A DNA stretch of 64,000 nucleotides, taken from contig NZ_PIZU01000017.1 in NCBI RefSeq assembly GCF_002838065.1, positions 21,827 through 85,826 of the forward strand, given 5' to 3'. Every line of letters starts with the position of its first letter. The first letter of the stretch is position 1. Positions 57,861 through 64,000 of the stretch are shown piece by piece. The notes under the pieces are model-generated. The model made no database searches and was not told the DNA's origin. It worked only from the letters and a program-made list of their open reading frames with translations. The translations under genes were made by a program, and so were the position numbers. This DNA is from Mycobacterium hubeiense. Its GTDB lineage: Bacteria; Actinomycetota; Actinomycetes; Mycobacteriales; Mycobacteriaceae.

Positions 57861-57897
57861 GGCTCCGCTAGTGGTTCGATGAAGTTTCGATAAAGCC
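57861..57897. promoter_or_regulatory. Shared 37-bp element, copy 2 (DUF305 side)
   Basis: Reverse complement of 54031-54067 with three mismatches. Relative to its gene it has the same orientation as copy 1. The two ATCGAA half-sites are again 11 bp apart, which supports a common regulator for the DUF305 and L,D-transpeptidase genes. Confidence 0.7.
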
Positions 57898-57910
57898 CGC
57901 CCCGGGCGGG

Positions 57911-59020
57911 TTAAGCCCGCTCGACGCGGAAGAGCTTCACTTCGTCGCGCACGCCTTTGAGGCGGCGTGCACCCATCGGGAACCATTCGAAGCCATCGGC
58001 GTTGCCGACGGCGTCCCGCGTCGATTCCGCGACCAGCACCGTCCCGGGACGCGCGGCGGCGGTCACCCGGCTGGCCAGATTGACGGGACTGCCATACCAG
58101 TCGCCGGCCCGGGTGACCGCGCAACCGGATGCCACACCGATTCGCAAGCGTGGCAAGTCATTTGCCGCCGCTTCGTCGGCGAGGTCCAGCACCGCCGACA
58201 ACAGCGGGACGGCCTGGAAGGACACCAGCATCACCGCGTCGCCAATCGATTTGACGAACCGGACCGGAGCCGTCGCGACATCGTGGGCAAGTTCGGCCAG
58301 CCGGCTGGCCAGGCGCTCCAACTCCTCGGGCGGCATCGCCTCCCCCAGCCGGGTGAACCCGGCGACGTCGGCAAAGGCGACAGTGACCGCTCGGGCGCCG
58401 GGCAGCATGCCCGCGGCGCGCTCGGCGGCGGTGACGGCCTCCTGCTCGAACGAGTGCCGCAGTTCCAGACGTGTCAGGTCGTCCATCAGCGGCCCGATCT
58501 TGGGAGCCGCGCGAATCGCCAACTGCTCGGACGCCTTGGCCAATTCGATCTCGGTGGCCCCCGGCCGCAACAGCGTCTTCAGGGCCGCTTCGCGCATCAT
58601 CGCGGCCGCATGCCCCAGGCTCTCCACGAGCACCCGCATCACGGCAACCGCATCGTCGGGGTGATAGCCGAGATCCAAAAAGAACGTCACGTGCCGTACC
58701 GCTTCGGCGTCCGCACGCGGCAAGACAGCGGCATCGGGATCATCGATGCGGGGCAGGCCGATGGCCCGCTGCAGGCGTTGCAGCAGCTCCAGCTCGATTC
58801 CCGTCGACTCGCAGATTTCGCGCGCCGATACGAGGGTCCCGTCGTCGCCCAGCACCCGGTAGGCGGGCAGCATCAGCGGAGCCGCCACCGACGCGCGAAT
58901 GTGTTCGATGTCAAAGCCCCGCTCGAGCAGCCAGGCGATAAGCTCCGCGCGTTCTTTACGCGCCTCGCCCTCGAGCCCGTCGAGCAGGCCCAGCGCCTCG
59001 AAATCGAGGTCAGCCTCCAT
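57911..59020 (-). CDS. Class III adenylyl cyclase (Rv1264-like)
   Basis: The 369-residue enzyme makes cAMP from ATP. The N-terminal helical domain (about 1-190) corresponds to the autoinhibitory, pH-sensing domain of M. tuberculosis Rv1264. The catalytic domain holds metal Asp218 and Asp261, substrate Lys257 (FVKSIGDAVML), Asp307 and transition-state Asn314/Arg318 (SPVNLASRVTAAARPG), so all six catalytic positions are present. A TAGTGT hexamer six bases before the ATG suggests a leaderless start. Confidence 0.93.
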   Translation of the reverse strand: MEADLDFEALGLLDGLEGEARKERAELIAWLLERGFDIEHIRASVAAPLMLPAYRVLGDDGTLVSAREICESTGIELELLQRLQRAIGLPRIDDPDAAVLPRADAEAVRHVTFFLDLGYHPDDAVAVMRVLVESLGHAAAMMREAALKTLLRPGATEIELAKASEQLAIRAAPKIGPLMDDLTRLELRHSFEQEAVTAAERAAGMLPGARAVTVAFADVAGFTRLGEAMPPEELERLASRLAELAHDVATAPVRFVKSIGDAVMLVSFQAVPLLSAVLDLADEAAANDLPRLRIGVASGCAVTRAGDWYGSPVNLASRVTAAARPGTVLVAESTRDAVGNADGFEWFPMGARRLKGVRDEVKLFRVERA

Positions 59021-59026
59021 GCCGCC

Positions 59027-59032
59027 ACACTA
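59027..59032 (-). promoter_or_regulatory. Candidate leaderless -10 of the cyclase
   Basis: TAGTGT on the minus strand, six bases before the ATG at 59020. Confidence 0.5.
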
Positions 59033-59101
59033 TTCGCTCAACCGGGGCCGTCGAGTCCGATTCCGCGTCCGCTTCGGCACGATGTCCGATGTGATGGGAC
59101 C

Positions 59102-59587
59102 ATGACGACGCTGTACGGACTGCCGCCGATCATCGGCGACGGCGCGCGGCTGCTGATCCTCGGCAACATGCCGAGCGCGATGTCGCTGGCGGCTGGGCAG
59201 TACTACGCAAACCCACGAAATGCGTTCTGGCGCATCACCGGTGAGATCTTCGGGTTCGACTCCGCCGGCCCATATCAGGAGCGCGTCGCGGCGTTGCAGT
59301 CCCACGGTGTCGCGGTGTGGGATGTGCTGCATTCGTGCCGCCGCGTCGGCAGCCTGGACTCCGCCGTGGAACGAGACAGCATGGTGCCCAACGATTTTGC
59401 GGCGCTGCTCGTCGAGCATCCGACGATCGAGCGCATCGTCTTCAACGGCGCGGCGGCCGAACAGAACTTCAGCCGGCTGGTGCAGGACAAGCCGTCGATC
59501 CCCACCGTGCGGCTGCCGTCGACGAGCCCGGCTCAGACCATGCGCTACCCGGACAAACTGCGAGCCTGGCGGACCGCATTGGCGTGA
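59102..59587 (+). CDS. DNA-deoxyinosine (hypoxanthine) glycosylase family
   Basis: The 161-residue protein of the uracil-DNA glycosylase superfamily is family 6 (HDG) type. Motif 1 is LGNMPSAMSLAAGQYYANPR followed by NAFW, and motif 2 is RLPSTSPAQTMRY. HDG enzymes remove hypoxanthine (deaminated adenine) from DNA. The Asn in the ANPRNAFW region is a candidate catalytic residue. A role in base-excision repair of deaminated DNA is likely. The 3' end lies 3 bp from the convergent AraC gene. Confidence 0.87.
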   Translation: MTTLYGLPPIIGDGARLLILGNMPSAMSLAAGQYYANPRNAFWRITGEIFGFDSAGPYQERVAALQSHGVAVWDVLHSCRRVGSLDSAVERDSMVPNDFAALLVEHPTIERIVFNGAAAEQNFSRLVQDKPSIPTVRLPSTSPAQTMRYPDKLRAWRTALA

Positions 59588-59590
59588 CCC

Positions 59591-60433
59591 TCAGCCGCCG
59601 TGTCTGGCGGCATACTCGCCCGGCGTGCAGCCCAGCATCGCACGGAAGTCGTTGATGAAATGCGCCTGGTCATACCAGCCGAGCCGGACGGCCAGGTCGG
59701 CGAAGTCGACGCTTGGATGGGTCTCGATTTCCAGCGCGGCCTGCTGCAAGCGGTATCGGCACAGCACCCATTTCACCGGGACGCCGACGTATCGACGAAA
59801 CACCCGCTGCGTCGTGCGCACGCTCCACGGCGAGCACTGCATCACCTGATCCACCCGGTGCAACCGGTCGTCATCGCGGATCCGGTCGATCAACGCGGTG
59901 AGCGCCACGTACGTCGCATCGAGTTCACCCCGGTAGGCCGCGATCGCGACATCCAGCGCAGCGGCCGCCGAGCTGATGTCGTTGTCGAGATCGATTGGCC
60001 CACCGAACAACTCCTCGTCGGCCAGTTGCACGCGCCCGGTCAATGCGGACGCATCCCGGTTGAACCGCGCCGCAAAGCCACCCGGGCGGAACCGCGCGCC
60101 GACCACCGCGCCGCGCTCGCTGATCGTGGTGCGAAACACCCGCTCCACCACACCGTGAACCAGTGTCGCCGGCAACCGAAAACCGTGTCGCGGACCGTCT
60201 TCCCCCCACTCATGGGTGAGATGAACCGACGGGAACGTGATCACGGTGCTGTCGTGCGGTTCGCGCCCGCGAAGATCCCAGCTGACTGACCAGAAATGGT
60301 CGACGAACCGTGCAGTGTCCTCTGATGGCGCCCAGCGGTGCAGGTCGAAGACGTCGGCGCTCGCGGCGCGCCCGACCAGGCCGCGGATGGGGGCCGGTTG
60401 TGTCGCGTTTTTCCAAGCGCCCACGGATGTCAA
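59591..60433 (-). CDS. AraC-family transcription regulator
   Basis: The 280-residue regulator has an N-terminal sensing domain (DUF6597-like, with WAPSEDTARFVDHFWSVSWD and GARFRPGGFAARFN) and a C-terminal AraC double helix-turn-helix (about 200-275) with MQCSPWSVRTTQRVFRRYVG and FADLAVRLGWYDQAHFINDF. The start is a TTG at 60433 or a GTG at 60424; neither has a strong ribosome site. Effector unknown. Confidence 0.87.
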   Translation of the reverse strand: MTSVGAWKNATQPAPIRGLVGRAASADVFDLHRWAPSEDTARFVDHFWSVSWDLRGREPHDSTVITFPSVHLTHEWGEDGPRHGFRLPATLVHGVVERVFRTTISERGAVVGARFRPGGFAARFNRDASALTGRVQLADEELFGGPIDLDNDISSAAAALDVAIAAYRGELDATYVALTALIDRIRDDDRLHRVDQVMQCSPWSVRTTQRVFRRYVGVPVKWVLCRYRLQQAALEIETHPSVDFADLAVRLGWYDQAHFINDFRAMLGCTPGEYAARHGG

Positions 60434-60511
60434 GGCTACGAGTTCTGCGAACCCGTCTTGCAGGTGCCCTGCCAGGCCTAGACTTTGCCGGCTAGCACAT
60501 TTTCGACCTTT

Positions 60512-60557
60512 CCGTCCGATCCGCGGACGGACGTTGAGGCCGCCTCATCACGTGAGG
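60512..60557. promoter_or_regulatory. Two dyads in the AraC/exported-protein gap
   Basis: In the 131-bp gap, CCGTCCG-ATCCG-CGGACGG (60512-60530) and CCTCA-TCACG-TGAGG (60543-60557) lie 8-50 bp before the ATG at 60565. They may be operator sites for the divergent AraC regulator or an RNA stem in the leader. Confidence 0.3.
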
Positions 60558-60564
60558 ACGCCTG

Positions 60565-60975
60565 ATGATATCTCTATCTAGAAGCGCACATTTTCGGCAG
60601 CTTGCGCTCGGCGGCTTGATTGCGGTGGCTGCGACGTTGAGCGGCAGCGCTTTTGGCGACAGTGCGATCGCCTGCGCCGACACCCAGGGCTGGGACGAAG
60701 CCGCCTATCAAGAATGCGTGACGGGCTACGAAGCGCAGAAGGAAGACGACTACGTCAGCTGGTACGAGGGCGTGAAGGGGTGCTGTAAAGGGCTCGGCGG
60801 GGTGTGGCACGACCAGCAGCCCGGCCAGGAAGCCCGCTGCGACCCGCCGAAGCCGAGGTTTGACGTGCCGCCGGTCGGCGGGATCAGCGAGGTGCTGACG
60901 CCCGCTCCCCCACCACCGCCGGTGAGGCAGCCGCCGGGCGTCATCAACGAGACGCTCGCCCCCGTGCATCCGTGA
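60565..60975 (+). CDS. Exported Cys/Pro-rich protein
   Basis: The 136-residue predicted protein has a Sec signal peptide (LALGGLIAVAATLSGSAFGD, cleavage near ACA before DTQGWDE). The mature part has a charged helical region (QECVTGYEAQKEDDYVSWYE), CCKGLGGVWHDQQPGQEARC for disulfides, and a Pro-rich tail (TPAPPPPPVRQPPGVINE). Such small exported proteins are common in mycobacteria. Function not known. Confidence 0.78.
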   Translation: MISLSRSAHFRQLALGGLIAVAATLSGSAFGDSAIACADTQGWDEAAYQECVTGYEAQKEDDYVSWYEGVKGCCKGLGGVWHDQQPGQEARCDPPKPRFDVPPVGGISEVLTPAPPPPPVRQPPGVINETLAPVHP

Positions 60976-61032
60976 ACGCGTTGGCGCGTTTTTCCAAGCG
61001 GGCCTTGGGGGTCCGTCACGACACTCGGTGAC

Positions 61033-61500
61033 ATGAGCGTCAAAGCGATTCCGGAGGGCTACACGAGCCTGACCCCGTTTCTGTGTGTCGACGGCGCCGC
61101 AGAGGCGATCGACTTCTACGAGTCGGTTTTCGGCGCCAAACTGGTAGATCGGATGGACGGACCCGACGGCACGGTCGCCCATGCCGAACTCGATTTCGGC
61201 AACGGCCGGCTGCAACTGGGCGACCCGGCGGAGGCCTATCAGATCGCCGCGCCGGACCCCCATGCCCCGGCCACCCATTCGATCGGGCTGTACTGCGAGG
61301 ACGTCGACGCGGTTGTCGCCAAGGCCGAGGCCGCGGGCGCCACGGTCCGCGAGCCTGCGCAGACCTTCGTCACCGGTGACCGGTTCGCGTCGATCGTCGA
61401 CCCGTTCGGTCAGCGCTGGACGGTGATGACCCGCGTCGAGGACGTGTCACCGGAGGAGGCCAAACGCCGCTTGAGCGAGTGGGCCAAACAAAACGTCTAG
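61033..61500 (+). CDS. PhnB-like VOC protein
   Basis: The 155-residue single-chain VOC protein of the PhnB/glyoxalase-like group begins EGYTSLTPFLCVDGAAEAID and carries GDRFASIVDPFGQRWTVMTR near the end. The canonical PhnB-type metal positions are not fully clear. It has a tail of charged residues (EEAKRRLSEWAKQN). Substrate unknown. Confidence 0.85.
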   Translation: MSVKAIPEGYTSLTPFLCVDGAAEAIDFYESVFGAKLVDRMDGPDGTVAHAELDFGNGRLQLGDPAEAYQIAAPDPHAPATHSIGLYCEDVDAVVAKAEAAGATVREPAQTFVTGDRFASIVDPFGQRWTVMTRVEDVSPEEAKRRLSEWAKQNV

Positions 61501-61517
61501 CCGCTCCAGCCCACCAC

Positions 61518-61578
61518 CGCGAGACTGTCGTTATCCAGACGAAGTGCGAGTAGCGACCCCGGTAACAACAGTCTCGCG
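61518..61578. repeat. Intergenic palindrome family C
   Basis: CGCGAGACTGT-C-GTTATC (61518-61535) pairs with GGTAAC-A-ACAGTCTCGCG (61561-61578). It lies 17 bases past the VOC stop and before the HIT promoter. Only one copy is present in the window. A terminator role is plausible. Confidence 0.65.
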
Positions 61579-61613
61579 GGTGTTGGCCTCGGGTTGGCCT
61601 CGCGACGACCCGC

Positions 61614-61619
61614 TACCGT
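61614..61619 (+). promoter_or_regulatory. Candidate leaderless -10 of the HIT gene
   Basis: TACCGT (TANNNT), six bases before the ATG at 61626. Confidence 0.5.
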
Positions 61620-61625
61620 TGCGGC

Positions 61626-62063
61626 ATGTCCTGTGTCTTCTGCGCCATCGTCGCCGGCGACGCCCCGGCCATCCGCATCTACGAGGACGACGACTATCTG
61701 GCCATCCTCGACATCCGCCCGTTCACCCGCGGCCACACCCTGGTGTTCCCGAAGCGCCACACCGTCGACCTGACCGACACCGCGCCGGATACGGTCGCGG
61801 GCATGGCGACGCTGGGCCAGCGCATCGCCAAGGCCGCGCGCCTGTCGGGTCTGGATGCCGACGGCAACAATGTCGTCATCAACGACGGCAAGTCGGCGTT
61901 CCAGAGTGTCTTCCACATCCACCTGCACGTAGTGCCGCGGCGCAGCGGGGACAAGCTGTCATTCGCCAGGGGCATGGTGCTGCGCCGTGACCCCGACCGC
62001 GAGGAGTCCGGCCGGTTGCTGCGCGAGGCGCTGGCGCAGTTGGATGCGGCTCAGCAAGACTGA
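61626..62063 (+). CDS. HIT-family nucleotide hydrolase/transferase
   Basis: The 145-residue histidine-triad protein has His97-x-His99-x-His101 in SVFHIHLHVVPRR, an N-terminal zinc-type CxxC (MSCVFCAIVAGD, Cys3/Cys6), and ILDIRPFTRGHTLVFPKRH. HIT proteins hydrolyse nucleoside phosphoramidates or dinucleotides. A HINT-like or Ap4A hydrolase role is possible. It is followed after 5 bp by a deazaflavin reductase gene. Equivalent to Rv1262c. Confidence 0.93.
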   Translation: MSCVFCAIVAGDAPAIRIYEDDDYLAILDIRPFTRGHTLVFPKRHTVDLTDTAPDTVAGMATLGQRIAKAARLSGLDADGNNVVINDGKSAFQSVFHIHLHVVPRRSGDKLSFARGMVLRRDPDREESGRLLREALAQLDAAQQD

Positions 62064-62068
62064 GCGTC

Positions 62069-62515
62069 ATGGACATTTCCCGGATGATCGAGCAGCGCAT
62101 CGGCGTGCCGCTGTTGATGCTGCACGACAAGATCTACCAGGGCACCAACGGCCGCATCGGCCACCGGATCCCGTTCGGCCCGCCGAACCTGCTGCTGCAT
62201 ACCGTCGGCGCCAAGACCGGACTGCCGCGCACGAATTCGCTGACCTACGCCAGGGACGGCGACACGTACCTCGTCGTCGCCTCAAAGGGCGGTGACCCCA
62301 AGGCGCCCGGCTGGTACCACAACCTGAAGAAGAACCCGAACGTCGAAATCAACGTCGGGCCAAAACGATTCAAGGTAACGGCCAAGCCCGTGCTGCCCGA
62401 CGATCCGGACTACAAACGGCTGTGGGAGATCGTCAACAAGAACAACGCCAACCGCTACGAGAACTACCAGAAGCGGACGTCGCGGCCGATCCCCGTGGTG
62501 GTGCTGACGCCTTAG
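62069..62515 (+). CDS. Deazaflavin (F420)-dependent nitroreductase-family protein
   Basis: The 148-residue split-barrel protein of the Ddn family has LLHTVGAKTGLPRTNSLTYA for F420 phosphate, VVASKGGDPKAPGWYHNLKK and a C-terminal YQKRTSRPIPVVVLTP. It resembles Rv1261c by sequence and position, next to the HIT gene. Members use reduced F420 on quinones or nitro compounds; the native substrate is unknown. It shows what the remnant at 5439-5800 lacks: the central GAKTG...WYHN core. Confidence 0.9.
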   Translation: MDISRMIEQRIGVPLLMLHDKIYQGTNGRIGHRIPFGPPNLLLHTVGAKTGLPRTNSLTYARDGDTYLVVASKGGDPKAPGWYHNLKKNPNVEINVGPKRFKVTAKPVLPDDPDYKRLWEIVNKNNANRYENYQKRTSRPIPVVVLTP

Positions 62516-63549
62516 AACAGCTCTTTGGCCAACAGCTCCAGTGTCTTGACGCGTCCTGGCGACGACGCCGGATCCGTACCGCGCCGGGCCGATGCGACGG
62601 GGTTGACCATCACCTCGTCGACGCCGAATTCCTCGGCCAGCGCCCGCATCTGCTCGGCGGCCTCAGAAGGTGATCCGACGACCGCCCGCCGCAACCCGGC
62701 GTCGACGATCCGCTGCTCCTGCGGACTCAGCGACGCCGCTTCGGCGTCCTCGACGAGGTCGAGCGCCCCGAGCGGCTGACCGGTGCGAAGCCGAGCCATC
62801 ATCTGCAGGTTCGGCAGCATCAAAGCCCTTGCCTCAGCGGATGTTTCGGCTACCACGGCGTTGACCGTCAGGAATGTCAGCGGCTCCGAAGCCAGATCAC
62901 TCGGCCGGAACTCGGAGCGGTACACCGCCAGCGCTTCAGCGGTGCCCTGACCCGAGAAGTGATGCGCGAACACATACGGCAATCCCTTGGCCGCCGCCAG
63001 ATGCGCGGAATACATCGACGAGCCGAGCAGCCACAGCATCGGCTCTGAGGTCGCCAAGGGTGTGGCCTTGAGGATGTAGCGCTGATTCGGGATGGGCACC
63101 CGCACCCCGCGGGCGCTCATCAATGCGACCACGTCGTCCAGATAATCGGGGAACGCCTCGATGTCGCGATCATCGCGGCCGGCCGCACCGCGCAGCGCCA
63201 TCGACGTCACCGGATCCGAACCGGGCGCCCGGCCGATGCCGAGGTCGATGCGCCCGGGATGCGCGGCCTCCAGCAGCGCGAACTGCTCGGCGACGGCCAG
63301 CGGCGCGTGATTGGGCAGCATCACGCCGCCCGAGCCGAGCCGCAGTTGCGACGTCTGCGCGGCCAGGTGCGCAATCAGCACCGGCGGGCTGGTGGCTGCC
63401 ACCGCAGGCATGTTGTGGTGCTCGGCGAGCCAGTAACGGGTGTAGCCGAGCCGGTCGGCCGTCTGCGCCAGGTGCGTCGTCGCCGCCAACGCATCCGACG
63501 TCGACTGGTCGGTGCGCACCGGGACGAGATCGAGCACGGAAAGTCGCAT
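62512..63549 (-). CDS. LLM-class flavin-dependent oxidoreductase
   Basis: The 345-residue luciferase-like barrel begins MRLSVLDLVPVRTDQSTSDA and contains RYWLAEHHNMPAVAATSPPV, RLGSGGVMLPNHAPLAVAEQ and RIDLGIGRAPGSDP, the pattern of the MsnO8/bacterial luciferase-like group that usually uses FMN. I chose the ATG at 63549 over 63576 since the barrel begins there. Its stop overlaps the convergent reductase stop in TTAG. Confidence 0.9.
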   Translation of the reverse strand: MRLSVLDLVPVRTDQSTSDALAATTHLAQTADRLGYTRYWLAEHHNMPAVAATSPPVLIAHLAAQTSQLRLGSGGVMLPNHAPLAVAEQFALLEAAHPGRIDLGIGRAPGSDPVTSMALRGAAGRDDRDIEAFPDYLDDVVALMSARGVRVPIPNQRYILKATPLATSEPMLWLLGSSMYSAHLAAAKGLPYVFAHHFSGQGTAEALAVYRSEFRPSDLASEPLTFLTVNAVVAETSAEARALMLPNLQMMARLRTGQPLGALDLVEDAEAASLSPQEQRIVDAGLRRAVVGSPSEAAEQMRALAEEFGVDEVMVNPVASARRGTDPASSPGRVKTLELLAKELF

Positions 63550-63601
63550 GACAGCGTCAACGCCAATTCGCCGCAACGCGTTCCCTGGGCAGGCGAAACA
63601 G

Positions 63602-63630
63602 TTGACAAGCTCACGTTACGGCGCTGCTAT
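63602..63630 (+). promoter_or_regulatory. Consensus promoter of the PlsY-like gene
   Basis: A perfect -35 TTGACA (63602-63607), a 17-bp spacer and -10 TGCTAT (63625-63630), then six bases to the ATG at 63637. Transcription is expected to begin at the start codon, giving a leaderless mRNA. It is the best-formed promoter I see in the window. Confidence 0.7.
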
Positions 63631-63636
63631 CGACAT

Positions 63637-64000
63637 ATGGACGTCCTCGTCGTGGTTGGGGCGTATCTGCTGGGCGCGGTCCCGTTCGCTCAGATCGTTT
63701 CCCTGCGCCGGCACGGCACTGATTTGCGTTCGGTCGGCACCGGCACCGTTTCCGGCACCGGCCTGTACCGGGTCGGCGGCTTCGGCGCGGTCGCGCTGGG
63801 CGGCGGGCTGGACGTGCTCAAGGGTGTGGCCGCCGCGATGCTCGCCCGCGACGACAAGTGGTTGGCGGTCGGCGCGGCCGCGGCCGTGGTGATCGGCCAC
63901 TGCTGGTCGGTGTTCCTGCGCGGCGCCGGCGGCCGGGGGTTGTCGCCGGCCATGGGCGCGCTGGCCGTCCTGTACTGGCCGGGCGCGGCGCTGCTGCTGG
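63637..64000 (+). CDS. plsY: PlsY-like glycerol-3-phosphate acyltransferase, 5' part
   Basis: About 121 residues lie in the window; the gene continues past base 64000. The membrane protein begins MDVLVVVGAYLLGAVPFAQI. The PlsY motifs are recognisable in diverged form: SVGTGTVSGTGLYRVGG, GGLDVLKG, and VIGHCWSVFLRGAGGRGLSP, where GH and the Gly-rich loop are conserved. PlsY transfers acyl groups from acyl phosphate to glycerol-3-phosphate. Divergence from the usual GSGN motif leaves room for a paralog with another substrate. Confidence 0.72.
   Translation, partial: MDVLVVVGAYLLGAVPFAQIVSLRRHGTDLRSVGTGTVSGTGLYRVGGFGAVALGGGLDVLKGVAAAMLARDDKWLAVGAAAAVVIGHCWSVFLRGAGGRGLSPAMGALAVLYWPGAALLL

Noticed and set aside
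54031..57897. The 37-bp inverted pair as ends of a transposon
   Set aside because: No transposase lies inside, no target duplication is seen, and both copies sit at promoter distance with 11-bp half-sites, which fits regulation better.
60404..61000. Repeated 15-mer GCGTTTTTCCAAGCG near 60405 and 60986
   Set aside because: One copy is inside the AraC coding start (AWKNA codons) and the other is intergenic. A few 15-base identities are expected by chance in 64 kb when both strands are counted.

Overview
The window looks like chromosome from a mycobacterium, most likely a fast grower (Mycolicibacterium type). It is GC-rich and carries mycobacterial markers: a cutinase, DUF3558 lipoproteins of the LprB/LprC type, an OppBCDA importer, F420/deazaflavin enzymes, an Rv1264-type adenylyl cyclase and an LpqS-like copper protein. 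From memory, the backbone is colinear but inverted relative to the M. tuberculosis segment Rv1295 down to Rv1261c: thrC, hom, lysA, argS, tRNA-Arg, Rrf2 regulator, cysNC, cysD, carbonic anhydrase, opp operon, GMC oxidoreductase, SbcC/SbcD-like pair, SixA phosphatase, lprC/lprB, two ABC half-transporters, adenylyl cyclase, HIT protein and a deazaflavin-dependent reductase. No insertion sequence, phage, CRISPR array or rRNA was seen.

Layout. 1-5143: argS-lysA-hom-thrC on the minus strand, each joined by a 4-bp start/stop overlap. 5247-5319: tRNA-Arg(CCG), followed by the remnant of a deazaflavin reductase gene. 5839-12695: cutinase, a tandem-repeat exported protein, a DUF2254 membrane protein, an LLM oxidoreductase, a VOC protein and a LuxR-type two-component operon with a DUF4097 protein. 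12713-19860: nitronate monooxygenase/GNAT pair, VOC protein, Rrf2 regulator, sulfate activation genes (cysD-cysNC-cysQ), thioesterase and beta-carbonic anhydrase. 19939-29000: exported small proteins, a TrcRS-like two-component system and oppBCDA. 29055-38726: GMC oxidoreductase, DUF1326/DUF2182 pair, SbcCD-like pair, PepSY protein with a small membrane partner, SixA phosphatase. 38787-49977: lipoproteins, an asymmetric ABC heterodimer, an orphan molybdopterin enzyme, a candidate ribbon-helix-helix protein, an AIM24 protein and an MFS/PLP-enzyme pair. 50083-57897: a copper region. 57911-64000: adenylyl cyclase, DNA glycosylase, AraC regulator, exported protein, VOC, HIT, deazaflavin reductase, LLM oxidoreductase and the start of a PlsY-like acyltransferase.

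The most interesting stretch is 50083-57897. It holds an LpqS-like protein, a CopA-type P1B ATPase, a His-rich exported protein and a CopZ-like chaperone behind a clear CsoR-type operator. Next to these lie an L,D-transpeptidase, an OmpR-type two-component system and a Met/His-rich DUF305 lipoprotein. The transpeptidase and DUF305 genes, 3.8 kb apart and on opposite strands, share a 37-bp upstream element (34/37 identical) with two ATCGAA half-sites exactly 11 bp apart, the usual spacing for OmpR/PhoB-family regulators. I infer one regulon run by the regulator between them, joining copper handling to 3-3 peptidoglycan cross-linking.

Other patterns: many genes have a TANNNT hexamer 6-8 bp before an ATG/GTG, which fits leaderless mRNAs; one divergent pair has overlapping -10 hexamers in a 24-bp gap. 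Three copies of a roughly 49-bp palindrome and two of another palindrome lie between genes. Three 8-bp-spaced TGTAA repeats precede a candidate ribbon-helix-helix gene.
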